The translations under genes were made by a program, and so were the position numbers. From Hydrangea macrophylla (taxonomy: Eukaryota; Streptophyta; Magnoliopsida; Cornales; Hydrangeaceae), in NCBI GenBank assembly GCA_033977485.1, contig CM066982.1, forward strand, positions 13,135,218-13,199,217: a stretch of 64,000 bases of DNA, given 5' to 3'. This document shows positions 44,656-54,900 of the stretch, in pieces. The notes under the pieces are model-generated. The model searched no databases, had not been told where the DNA came from, and was given only the letters and a program-made list of their open reading frames with translations. Within the stretch, counting starts at the first letter, position 1. The number at the start of each line of letters is the position of its first letter.

Positions 44656-47100
44656 TTCTTGCAGAATATCATCTTCTTCGTTTCTCCCCTGTTTCTGGTT
44701 TTCAAACTGAATTTTACCCATTTCTGTTTTCTGTTCGTACCAGGACATGTAATATATGAATCTCTTCGGTTTTCCGCGTAGATTAAGAATACGCGATCAA
44801 TTTTAACTTATACGGATTGTATCGCTTAATTTTCACGATTAAAGTTAGAGTGTCAAAACTTTAAATCAACCGTTCGTCGCGATATAGATGAATTATTGCG
44901 TAGGATTCGAACCGTAATCTATTGGGACAAAGATCTTCCAAAATCAATTCACGGAATTGAATTTGGTTGAGTTTGACAAAACTCCAATTTTAAGCTTTAA
45001 TGGTGATTTCATATATATACATATATACATACATATACATACTGAAATACACGTATATAAACATGGCGAGTGAGTTTATAATACTCACAGAGGGCAATTA
45101 TACAGAGAATTTGAGACCGAGAATTTATGCCGTCGATTTCGTCGTTAAGAATTTCTCCTCCGTTCTTTCTCTTGATCTTGAGATATGTATTGCTATATAT
45201 CTATGTATGTGTGTATGTATATAGTATATAATCTGTATGTGTGTGTGTTGTGTGATCTTGAGAGAGCAAGAGAGTGATTGAGAGAATTTGAGAGAGTGAG
45301 AGATGAGAGACTGTGAGTGAGAGAGAGAGAAACCAACGTATATGTAAACCCAATGTTTTGGGCTCCAAGCAAGGCCAAGAATTCCTCCGGTGTGGTTGAG
45401 CTCACGTGCTCCCACACCCAATCGCGGTATAACGCAGATTTAAAACATAAAACTGGTATTTTACGGTAGAAAGAAAAATACAAGAAAAATAATATCAGCG
45501 TAGGAATAAAATTCCCGGTTTATACAAAGATATAGATATTGATTTTAAAACCATAGAAAGTATTTTCTATATTTTCAAATATTACGGTTTGACCCCAAAT
45601 AATTATTTATAAATAGAAATTAAATCAACTACTCAGGGAAATAAAATGCAATATTTATTTATTAATGATAATAAAATACAGGGCGTTACACACTAAATAT
45701 TCATGTAGGCATGGTGATTTGTTTTTTGTTTTTTTAAACAATGCATATTTTGTTAAAATAAGCAAATTTCATAATCAATTATAAAATACAATTTTTCAAC
45801 CAAAACAAATGCAAAAATTCTTGTTAAAAATCCTCTTTTTTTAAATTTATTGTTGATATGTTTTGAGAAAAAAGATTTTCATGTTTTTACATACATAAAT
45901 AATAAGTGAAATTTCACTTGATATAACATAAATTTTAAGTGAAATTTCACTTGATATACATAAAATATTAAGTGAAATTTCACTCAATTCTAGTACTTTT
46001 AAAAACTCTCCCCAAAAAAACCCTAAGTTTCATTTTTGCAAAGCTCATAAACTAGTTACCAAATGAATTAACATGAAATTGTGCTTTAAAAAAGGAGAAG
46101 CACCAAAATGTGGCCAAACTAAGCCTTAATGAGAAAGCAATGACTTAATTGCTATTCGTCTTTTTAAATTTTTTTTTTCTCAAAACATATAAATTTGGCA
46201 TACATAAATATTAAGTGAAAATTCAATGAACCCGTACATGCTTTCTTCCTGAAAAACATTTGTGTACTCGTTCAATGAGATTTCACTTAGTAGGTCAAGT
46301 GAAAATTCACTAACTATTCCAAAAGTTGCTAGAAGTAACTCTCTAGAGTTTAAGATCTAATTTGATACTTACTTTGTTAAAAAGTCGCTCAAGTGTCAAT
46401 TTAAGTAAAATTTCACTTAATATTCATGTACAAGTTCAGTGAAATTTCACTTAATATTCATATATGCCAAGTGAAATTTCACTTTTTTTTTTCCCCTTTC
46501 ATATTAAACAATGCATATTTCGTTTAAAAAAAATCAAATTTCACAAATTAATTGTAAAACATAGTTTTTCAACCCAAACAGATGCAAAATTCTTGTGAAA
46601 TTTCACTAAAACTCTCCTTAAGAACAAAGTGAAAATTCGATTTTTTTTTTCCTCACAACATATCAACTTGGCATATGTGAATATTACGTGAAAAATCAAT
46701 AATCCATACACGAATATTATGTGAAAATTCTATTAAGTTCATTTAGAACATGATATGTAAAAATAAGAGTTTTTTTTTCTTTTGCTCAAAAGGTATCAAC
46801 AATGGTACTAGTTTTGTAGCTCTCGTCGACACGGTTCCAACGGTATAAAATTTGTAAGAAACAGAGTTGTAGATCAAAAGTTATGGGGGTTTAAAAGTTA
46901 AAAAAAACTTTTTTCGAAATGGATATGATATGGTACAGCCACTCACACGGTGTGAGTGGCTGAAAACCAAGAACGCCCGCGTGAAGGGGCAATGTTCACA
47001 TGGGATTTTCTATGGTACGTGCACTTATACCGTGTGAGCACTGACAAGATTCTTTTTGTCCTTTTTAGAAAATGGTCAAACCTTTTAGAGTTTTAAATTT

Positions 47101-47504
47101 ATGAGGGTTACTTGTAAGGATTTTCCAACAATTTTCTATAATAAGATTAAGTTTCTTAGCTATAAATAAAGGGTATGTAAGTTTTGGAAACCATTTCAAC
47201 TTTATTATTATCAATAAAAAATAGAAATTTTTCTCTAGATCTGTATTTTGTATTTTCAAGGTTTTTTTTTCTTCTTGGTGAGAATTCGTCTATTGTACAA
47301 TAACAAGTCTTTGTAGCGAATCCTCTGCATACGTCATCGGATCGAGCTATGTAGAAATCAGCACATTAAAAACAAAACAAACATGTCCCAGGAATACAAA
47401 GAAGAAAAAAAAAAAAAAGGAAAACACAAACCCCACAAAAGACAAATCAGCACATTAAAAACAAAAACAAACATGCTCCATATGAGCAAAGAAAACAGAA
47501 ACCA
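47101..47504. other. Spacer with promoter-like and duplicated segments
   Basis: TATAAATAAAGGG at about 47161 and ATCAATAAAAAATAG at about 47210 resemble a TATA box and polyadenylation-signal context such as an LTR would have, but no LTR pair is visible. AATCAGCACATTAAAAACAA occurs twice (about 47356 and 47445), a direct duplication of about 30 bp with a poly-A block between. Confidence 0.4.
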
Positions 47505-47513
47505 AAAGAAACA

Positions 47514-49533
47514 GGGGAAGGCTGTGATACGGAAGGCTGTTTTGGCCGCATGGAAAGGTGTGGTGCGGACACTTCTCAGCCGTTGGATGGGTTGTATGGA
47601 CGGTTTGGATGGAAGACAACTCATGCTCATCTTTTTGGTTTTCAGCCACTCACACCGTGTGAGTGGCTGTACCATATCATATCCATTTCGAAAAAGTTTT
47701 TTTAAACTTTAAACCCCCATAACTTTTGATCTACAACTCTGTTTCTTACAAATTTTATACCGTTGGAACCGTGTCGACGAGAGCTACAAAACTAGTACCA
47801 TTGTTGATACCTTTTGAGCAAAAGAAAAAAACTCTTATTTTTACATATCATGTTCTAAATGAACTTAATAGAATTTTCACATAATATTCGTGTACGGATT
47901 ATTGATTTTTCACGTAATATTCACATATGCCAAGTTGATATGTTGTGAGGAAAAAAAAATCGAATTTTCACTTTGTTCTTAAGGAGAGTTTTAGTGAAAT
48001 TTCACAAGAATTTTGCATTTGTTTGGGTTGAAAAACTATGTTTTATAATTAATTTGTAAAATTTGATTTTTTTTTAATCGAAATATGCATTGTTTAATAT
48101 GAAAGGGAAAAAAAAAAGTGAAATTTCACTGAACTTGTACATGAATATTAAGTGAAATTTTACTTAAATTGACATTTGAGCGATTTTCTTAATCATAGAA
48201 CAATAAGGGTACAATATTTCTTAATCATAGAACAAGAAGGGAACAATATTTCTTAATCATAGAACAATAAGGGTACAATATTTCTTAATCATGGAACTAT
48301 AAGGGTACAAAATTTCTTAATCATAGAACAAGAAGGGTACAATATTTCTTAATCTTCTAAATATATCTCGAGTCGAAAGATATTAGAATGTGAGGAATAG
48401 TTATGGCCGCACCCTAATAAGGGTTGTATACGTATCTCGACTCGAGAATCAGGCCACACGTAGTTCTATGATTTATGATTTGTACCCTTATGGTTCCATG
48501 ATTAAGAAATATTGTACCCTTATTGTTCTATGATTAAGAAATATTGTTCCCTTCTTGTTCCATGATTAAAAAATATTGTACCCTTACTGTTCCATGATTA
48601 AGAAATATTGTACTCTTTTTGCTCCATGATCAAAGAAATTATGTACCTTTATTGTTCCATGATTAAGAAATATTGTACCCTTCTTGTTCTATGATTAAGA
48701 AATTTTGTTCCCTTATAGTTCCATGATTAAAAAATATTGTACCCTTATTGTTCTATGATTAAGAAATATTGTTCCCTTCTTGTTCTATGATTAAGAAATA
48801 TTGTACCCTTATTGTTCTATGATTAAGAAAATCGCTCAAATGTCAATTTAAGTAAAATTTCACTTAATATTCATGTACAAGTTCAGTGAAATTTCACTTA
48901 ATATTCATATATGCCAAGTGAAATTTCACTTTTTTTTTTCCCTTTCATATTAAACAATGCATATTTCGATTAAAAAAAAATCAAATTTTACAAATTAATT
49001 ATAAAACATAGTTTTTCAACCCAAACAAATGCAAAATTCTTGTGAAATTTCACTAAAACTCTCCTTAAGAACAAAGTGAAAATTCGATTTTTTTTTCCTC
49101 ACAACATATCAACTTGGCATATGTGAATATTACGTGAAAAATCAATAATCCGTACACGAATATTATGTGAAAATTCTATTAAGTTCATTTAGAACATGAT
49201 ATGTAAAAATAAGAGTTTTTTTCTTTTGCTCAAAAGGTATCAACAATGGTACTAGTTTTGTAGCTCTCGTCGACACGGTTCCAACGGTATAAAATTTGTA
49301 AGAAACAGAGTTGTAGATCAAAAGTTATGGGGGTTTAAAGTTTAAAAAAACTTTTTCGAAATGGATATGATATGGTACAGCCACTCACACGGTGTGAGTG
49401 GCTGAAAACCAAAAAGGTGAGCATGAGTTGTCTTCCATCCAAACCGTCCATACAACTCATCCAGCGGCTGAGAAGTGTCCGCACCACACCTTTCCATGCG
49501 GCCCAAACAGCCTTCCGTATCACAGCCTTCCCC
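47514..49533. mobile_element. Foldback transposon, probable non-autonomous MULE
   Basis: A 2020-bp inverted repeat begins GGGGAAGGCTGTGATACGG and ends with its reverse complement. It is flanked by a perfect 9-bp direct repeat AAAGAAACA (47505-47513 and 49534-49542), the duplication length of Mutator-like elements. Arms of about 670-850 bp are nearly identical and include the 13-nt-arm palindrome CAGCCACTCACAC and AGTGAAATTTCACT. The centre (about 48361-48480) is unique, with TCGAGTCGA/TCGACTCGA, and is bordered by 32-bp arrays. No transposase. The inner arms match 46385-46960, so part of the arm came from, or gave rise to, the neighbouring complex. Confidence 0.8.
48186..48836. repeat. Opposed 32-bp arrays in the foldback centre
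   Basis: Left array, 48186-48361: about five copies of TTCTTAATCATAGAACAATA-AGGGTACAATAT with 32-bp period. Right array, about 48481-48836: about eleven copies of its reverse complement. Variants alternate ACAATAAGGGTAC with ACAAGAAGGGAAC. The unequal copy number shows that the two sides expanded independently after the inverted structure formed. Confidence 0.88.
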
Positions 49534-49542
49534 AAAGAAACA

Positions 49543-50200
49543 ACTATGGAGTGCATGTGCTGGTCCTCCAAAATCCCCCAACTGATTAAAATTGTGTTAA
49601 ATTGTTCAACATCTTTCGGGTAGTGACCTCGTAATGCGTCTTTTGAGGGTAAGTCAGGTTCTTGTAGGGCTTTCTACGTAGTATCAAAGTCAAGTTGAGC
49701 TCTACCACTAGTGGTCTCCCTGTTGATGTAGTCCAGGGGATGTGTTGAATTGTCTCACATCGTCCGAGTAAAGATCGACCTCACAAGTACTTTTTATAAG
49801 TATGGACAATCCTCCCTTCACAAGCCCTCTGAAAGTAAGTCAACCCCACTTTCTACAAATTATTTTTATTTGGCCCAAGAGATCGAGTCTGCAAGATAAA
49901 TTGCAGCATTTAATTTTATACATACATACATACATACATATAGATTATAGACACACAATACGATGATAGATAGTTTACTAGCTTATAAGCTTATTTTAAT
50001 TTTCAATTAATAGATATGCAACGATTTCTTTCATTTACACGCCATGCAAGTATTTCAATCTTAAATTACACTGACTTTAGTAGTTATTTTCTTCATTTAT
50101 GTGTTTTTCTCCGTAGGTTTTTTCTTTGTTTTGTAACTACGCAAAACATAGCGAATCCGGCCCATGCCTAAAAGCATTTTTATTTTAAAAACAAAAATAA
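49543..50200. other. Intergenic DNA with an LTR-like fragment
   Basis: Around 49737-49815, TGTTGAATTGTCTCACATCG followed by TTTTTATAAGTATGGACAAT and CCTCCCTTCAC resembles the start and promoter of a small plant LTR of TRIM type, but no second LTR or end is found. No gene. Confidence 0.35.
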
Positions 50201-50358
50201 TAGGCATACACACAAAACGACACACTAAATGAAACACTAGCTTTAAATGCATGTATTATGTGATGTATAAGTGATGCACAGAAAAATATAAAAATTCAAA
50301 CGTACATCCATTTAAAGCACAGTATATCGTTTGGTGTGTCGTTTTGTGTGTATCCCTA
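50201..50358. mobile_element. MITE, 158 bp, with long terminal inverted repeats
   Basis: The left end TAGGCATACACACAAAACGA matches the reverse complement of the right end (TAGGGATACACACAAAACGA) over about 55 bp, including GACACAC(T/C)AAA and GCTTTAAATG(C/G)ATGTA. A target duplication is not apparent. It is non-coding. Confidence 0.7.
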
Positions 50359-51157
50359 TCATTGTTGTTTTAAAAATACAAGTGTTCGGGTCCGGGAAGG
50401 AAGAAAAAAAAAAAAGGGCGGTCCTTGCCACATGAAAGCTGGGGTGAGGGTAATATCATAAGATGTTAACAAAAAAAAATCGAGAATAAAAGGAATAATA
50501 TTGATAAATGCATTCCAAATCCAATCAAGATATGTAAGGTTTATAAAATCTTAAATTTGTATATAGTATTTTCTTTTTTTAGTGCATATTATAATTTTCA
50601 CCAAAAAAAAAAAAAAACATACAAAATAAAAAAAGAAAAAAAAAATACGATTCCATCCACAATCTTTAATTCCATTCCTGGTTTGTAATTCCCACAAACC
50701 CATTTTGACCAGACCCAAATTTTCCACATACATATAATCAAATTTGGTTTCATGTAAGATTAGTCGAACTCAATGTGAACTTGATTTAAGTGATTTGTCA
50801 GCTTTGTACAAATATTCAATGCATGTAATTAAATGAACAAAAAGGGTGAATAGCATTGTCTAGCTGCTTTTAATTAATGGTCAATGTGTCTAATTAGTGA
50901 CTATGTCCAAATTTTTTATTTTGAGTCTCGGTAGTTATTACCCACATACTATGACTCTCTTTATTCTCTGACTTTTATTAGAAAATAATTGGCTAATGGG
51001 CTTGTTTTGGGCCAATGTTTTCTATATCTAGAATACCCTAGTCAACTTTGTGGGCTTGGTTTAGTGTCCAAGGCTGCCCAGTATAGATAGCCAAGTTAAC
51101 TTAACTGCCCAACTAAATTAAAAAAAATTAAAATTAAAGGTGAACTTTCTTTACTGA
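50359..51157. other. Intergenic DNA without recognisable features
   Basis: Several A-rich runs (50400, 50471, 50605-50645) and short unsupported frames. No gene, repeat family or terminus recognised. Confidence 0.5.
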
Positions 51158-51166
51158 TTAAGAATA

Positions 51167-52209
51167 GGGTAAATTACGCGGAGCTCTCTTGAGGTTTAAT
51201 CTAATTACACGGATTTCTCTTGTATATTAAAATTTACATAGACCTTCGTTGAGGTTTGGGTTTGCGTTACATGGACCTTCACTCCGTTAGTGAACCTACA
51301 TAACTTGTGCTGATGTCATCCATTTTTGCTAACATAATACCAAAAATGCCCATAGCATATTACAGAATGATTGAATAGACAAAAATGCCCTCAATTAAAA
51401 TAAATAAATCCTAACACAAACCATATATTCTTCCACATCGAACATGAAGTTGGTTCATTAAAAATGGTGCTGCTTTTGATTAAAGCTGTTTTTTTTTTTT
51501 TTAATTTTCAATATGTTGATGCTTTTGATTGAAGTTGTTTTTTAATTGAGTTTTTAATTATTACGTAAAATTTTTTATATTTATTTTGGTAAATTTTCAA
51601 ATTCAATATTATCTAGACGTGAACGAAAGTACGACAATTTTTTTCTTCTTTTTTTTTTTCCTTCTCTTTTCCATTCTCATTCTTTTTCTCTAAAAACCAA
51701 ACAACATCGAAATCTTAATCTTTTTTCCTCTCTTCTTCTTCCTTCCTTATTCCGTCTCTCAACAAAAATTAATATTTCCAAAATTAAATCATTTCTCATG
51801 TTTTCTTTTTCTCTCCAGTCTCCACCAAACACAATTGTACAATTATCTCTTTGCTTCATAATCCTTTCAATTTTTCATGAATCACAAAAAGTTTCCTAAA
51901 CCGTTTCTTATTACAAAAGAAAATTTTATTTGAGAGTAAAATAATACATTTGCAAACAATATATAAATTTAGTTAGGGTTTTGTGGGTGATAAGGGAGGT
52001 CCATGTAATTATACCATAGCTCAAGGGACATTTGTGTATGTATCCCTTACAAAAATGTTAGCAATTGTTTAAAGTAAGGACAGTTTTATACTTTCATTTA
52101 TTTCGTAGAAGATGTTACACAAACGCTAGATCTATGTAATTTCTCAAAATATGAGGTAGGTCCGTGTAAAAGGTAAACTTCAAGGGAGATAGATTTGTGT
52201 AATTAACCC
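51167..52209. mobile_element. Non-autonomous MULE-like element, about 1.04 kb
   Basis: The ends are related inverted repeats: GGGTAAATTACGCGGAGCTC at the left and, in reverse, GGGTTAATTACACAAATCTA at the right. Both continue with repeated ACATGGACCTTC / ACACGGACCTAC words typical of the GGGTAAATTACACGGACC family. The flanks TTAAGAATA (51158-51166) and TTAATAATA (52210-52218) agree at 8 of 9 bases, a Mutator-length duplication. The interior is AT-rich with a T/C-rich stretch and no transposase. More decayed than the relative at 56325-57514. Confidence 0.68.
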
Positions 52210-52218
52210 TTAATAATA

Positions 52219-52911
52219 TTAAAGCACCCAGTATATTTTTTTGCTAAGCAAGCAAAGCTGGGAATCTGTAGAAACAGAACCTATTACAACCAGAGGAATA
52301 ATATTAAAGCACCCAATATATTTTTTTTGCTAACCAATCTAATTCAATTTTTATTCTTTGTGCTAATTACATTGTACGTCCCTAGACCTAGTTCCATTTT
52401 CTTTTACGCACCCTTATGGATTTCAAGTTGACACTTACCTTGTGGTTTTATGCTAAATACAATCTCTAGTAATTTCTACTTTGAAATTGAAATGTGGACA
52501 AAATTCACAACTTAAATTCAAATATTTTTTTGAGGAGACAACTTAAATTCAAATATTGTTCCAACTTTATACATCAAAACTAAAGTTGAAATTTTCGATT
52601 AATTTTAATTGAAATTTACTCATAACTACAATTTATATAATTTTCTTTACAGCAAAAGTGTATTAGTTTAGATAGAATGAAATGATACATAAGTAAATTG
52701 ATGATTCAAACTCCACGAATAAAGCAGTGATGAAAAAAAAAAAAAAAAAAAAAAAACCACCCTCTAAAATATAACAAAAGGAGCTAAGAGTATCTCCAGC
52801 AGACTAGCTATTTTAACATTTTAGACAAAATAGCTAGTCAAAAGAAGTTTATGTGCTTCAGCAGGCTAGCCAGATTTATCTTGCCAGGAATGGCTCTCTA
52901 TATTCTCTCTC
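52219..52911. other. Intergenic DNA with a direct duplication and poly-A
   Basis: AATAATATTAAAGCACCCA(G/A)TATATTTTTTTTGCTAA occurs at about 52213-52249 and 52293-52333, bracketing 45 bp. An A-run of about 25 lies at 52733-52757. No gene. Confidence 0.6.
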
Positions 52912-52914
52912 TAA

Positions 52915-53182
52915 GGGTGTGTTTGATAACCCAATAAAGTGCTGAAAATGGAAATTTTCAGCACTTATATTATTCCAGTGCGTTTGCTAATGTATCACTT
53001 AATTGAAAAGGCATCCAAAATATCACTAAAAACTTTAAGCGAAAATTTTCTACTGAAAATAATCACTGAATGCAATATATTCCAGCACTAAAAACATTAT
53101 TTTCAATATTACTAGCTCAATCACTAAAAAATTTCAATACTTAAAATTCATCACTTAATTTTCAGTTTTATCAAACGGACCC
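52915..53182. mobile_element. Tourist-like MITE (PIF/Harbinger type)
   Basis: 268 bp with inverted ends GGGTGTGTTTGATAA / GGGTCCGTTTGATAA and a TAA on each side (52912-52914, 53183-53185), the 3-bp duplication typical of PIF/Harbinger MITEs. Internal CACTTAAT and AAAATTTTC words are also symmetric. A truncated relative is at 40075. Confidence 0.72.
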
Positions 53183-53459
53183 TAAATCTCCATCTTTGAA
53201 ATATCTTTTCATTATTCAATTGACACAAATCTCAACCATAGAAAATATACAAATATATGATTTGGTCCCTCACCGTGCGTTTTAATTAATAGGATTAAAT
53301 CCAGACTGAGAACTTAGTTCAAAGATTGATCCCTATTAGCTATGTTAATAAGGAAATCGTCAGTTTTCCAAATTAATAGATAATTTGTGGTCTAAAATAC
53401 CCTTAACTAAATAGTTAAGCATATATATGAGTATTTATAGATATACATATATAGATATA

Positions 53460-53624
53460 GGGTCAACCTCTTCAGTGTACTGGGTTTTTAAGCCTAAAAA
53501 ATCCACGGGTCAACGGGGCGGCAGGACGGAGCGCGGGTCAACAGGGTAGCTCGCAGTTTTTTAGGCTTAAAAGCCCAGTGCACTCGCCAAATGCACTTAC
53601 CCAGTGCACTGGAGAGCCTTTCCC
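53460..53624. mobile_element. MULE-like MITE, 165 bp
   Basis: Inverted ends of about 24 bp (GGGTCAACCTCTTCAGTGTA; reverse GGGAAAGGCTCTCCAGTGCA) plus an inner inverted pair TTTTTAAGCCTAAAAAA. It is flanked by the perfect 10-bp repeat TATAGATATA (53450-53459 and 53625-53634). The flank is low-complexity, which weakens the duplication somewhat. Confidence 0.68.
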
Positions 53625-53671
53625 TATAGATATATTTGTTTATGGTAACTAAATATAATGCATTAATTGAT

Positions 53672-53856
53672 GAGTAATACTTGGGGCACAACTAAAGTCA
53701 CAACCTTTTGCCCACAACCTCCATTTTGTGTCTATCTCTCTCTTAGTGGGTATTGTGGGGTCACTGACACTGTGGGACCCATCAAGAGAGAGATAGATAC
53801 AAAATAGAGGTTGTGAGCAAAAAGTTGTGGCTTTGGTTGTGCCCCAAGTATTACCC
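53672..53856. mobile_element. MULE-like MITE, 185 bp, 80-bp inverted arms
   Basis: Arms of about 80 bp pair GAGTAATACTTGGGGCACAA with the reverse GGGTAATACTTGGGGCACAA and continue through CACAACCT and CTATCTCTCTCTT. A perfect 9-bp duplication TTAATTGAT lies at 53663-53671 and 53857-53865. Non-coding. Confidence 0.82.
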
Positions 53857-53923
53857 TTAATTGATAAGGAGATAATGATCCTTTAATTTAAGGTATTTTC
53901 AATATTTTACTCAATAATCTATG

Positions 53924-54720
53924 TTTTTTTTTTTTTTTTGGCTAAAAGGGCAAATGCATTAATCTAGAAGCAAAAGTACAAATAAAACTTAGTCATACAG
54001 TGACTATCCTCTAACACATGAGGAGGATGATCCCCAAATGAACTAAGCCAAACAGAACAAAGAAAAATACAAACAACAATAGCAGCAACAAAAACAACAA
54101 CAATAATAACAAGAGCAAAAACAAATGGTACAATAGTAAAGGAAGCATAAGTGGCCAAAGAAATCGCTCCGAAAGCTGCACGAGAAATCCAGCACCACAG
54201 CATAGACAGCCGCTAGACTAGAACTGGAACCCAAGCAACTTCAATCTTGTAGATGGTAAAAACCGCCCAAAGATAGAAGATGACATGAAGCCAAGCCCAA
54301 AAAGGTAAAGGAGCTTCACCAAAGGGAGCAACCAAAGTTGCTTGAAAATTTTCCAAGGTAGTAGAAACTACATCAGGAAGAGAACGAATGCAGAAAGAGA
54401 TAGTCCAAAGCCACCAATCATACCCAATGATGACCAAAAAGCTAATCTACTGTTTCAAGACTAGTCTAGCCAAACATCTAACATCTTGAACCCAATGGAT
54501 TGCACAAAGAGAGGAGAACAAAAAAGCAGAAAAGAAATAGAAAAAGGGGCAAAAAAAACACCAAGAAAACTTCCCAAAGGGAGGGGAACTTCACAAAGGA
54601 AGTAGAAATCTTCACAAGGAAAGGAGAAAGGGAAAGAGAGCAAAGAGTTGTCAAAAAACAGAGGGAAGGAGGAGGAGGGGGTGTGTGTGAGGCGGCTTAG
54701 GCTTAGGGCATCATCTCTTC
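53924..54720 (-). other. Possible retroposon (LINE-type 3' end)
   Basis: A run of 16 T at about 53924-53939, read on the minus strand, is a poly-A tail after GCATTTGCCCTTTTAGCC, a form seen at plant LINE 3' ends. The upstream sequence on the minus strand (to about 54720) begins with C/T-rich DNA. Several hydrophobic frames of 63-118 codons lie in it (for example 53964-54203 and 54461-54817), but none resembles RT or endonuclease. No target duplication was found, so the boundaries are uncertain. Confidence 0.35.
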
Positions 54721-54900
54721 TCTCTCTCTCTAGAATTTCTAAGAGAGAAGTTGTCGGTTGATATTCCATATGATTTGAATGATTTTTGCAGACTAAATTA
54801 ACAGAGTTTGTTGGCATTTTTATGGTGTGAGTATATTAATTGTTCATTTTTATGTCTGTGAAACTAAATCCTTGGAGTTCTTGGATCAAATTTGTAGTTC

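Larger units (their letters stand above)
43215..45690 (-). mobile_element. Solo LTR 2 (Ty3/gypsy type)
   Basis: 2476 bp begin TGTCACGCCCC and end GGGCGTTACA on the plus strand, with a perfect duplication CACTA at 43210-43214 and 45691-45695 (coincidentally the same letters as the CACTA terminus). No internal genes. In reverse it begins TGTAACGCCC and ends GGGGCGTGACA, the usual plant gypsy LTR termini, so it reads on the minus strand. It is homologous to solo LTR 1 but with different internal repeat islands. Confidence 0.87.
42090..47100. repeat. Inverted/direct repeat complex A/B, split by solo LTR 2
   Basis: Outer arms about 42090-42400 and 46780-47100 are inverted copies sharing GACCATTTTCTAAAAAGGAC, GTGCTCACACGGTA, CCATAGAAAATCC, a 27-nt odd palindrome with 13-nt arms CAGCCACTCACAC, and ACCGTTGGAACCGTGTCGAC. 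Inside, direct copies at 42430-43210 and 45700-46600 repeat AGTGAAATTTCACT-rich blocks. Solo LTR 2 interrupts this at 43215. It has no coding content. I could not define a target duplication, so whether it is one transposon or a nest is open. Confidence 0.6.

Noticed and set aside
44262..44748. Arg-rich frames over the TCGCGCGAGCG array
   Set aside because: Low-complexity translation of a DNA repeat, present in several frames and both strands.
47150..47260. LTR promoter (TATAAATAAAGGG with downstream ATCAATAAA)
   Set aside because: No LTR partner or TG/CA ends were found; kept only as a note in the spacer entry.
47358..47712. Pair of opposing frames of about 105-109 codons
   Set aside because: They run across the boundary and inverted arm of the foldback element and recur at 49335-49623 because of it.
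49737..49815. TRIM/solo LTR starting TGTTGAATTGTCTCACATCG
   Set aside because: Only a start-like sequence is visible; no matching end, second LTR or target duplication.
53964..54437. Hydrophobic minus-strand frames that look like membrane proteins
   Set aside because: Overlapping frames in T-rich sequence, adjacent to a poly-A/poly-T tail; no homology pattern and no gene structure.
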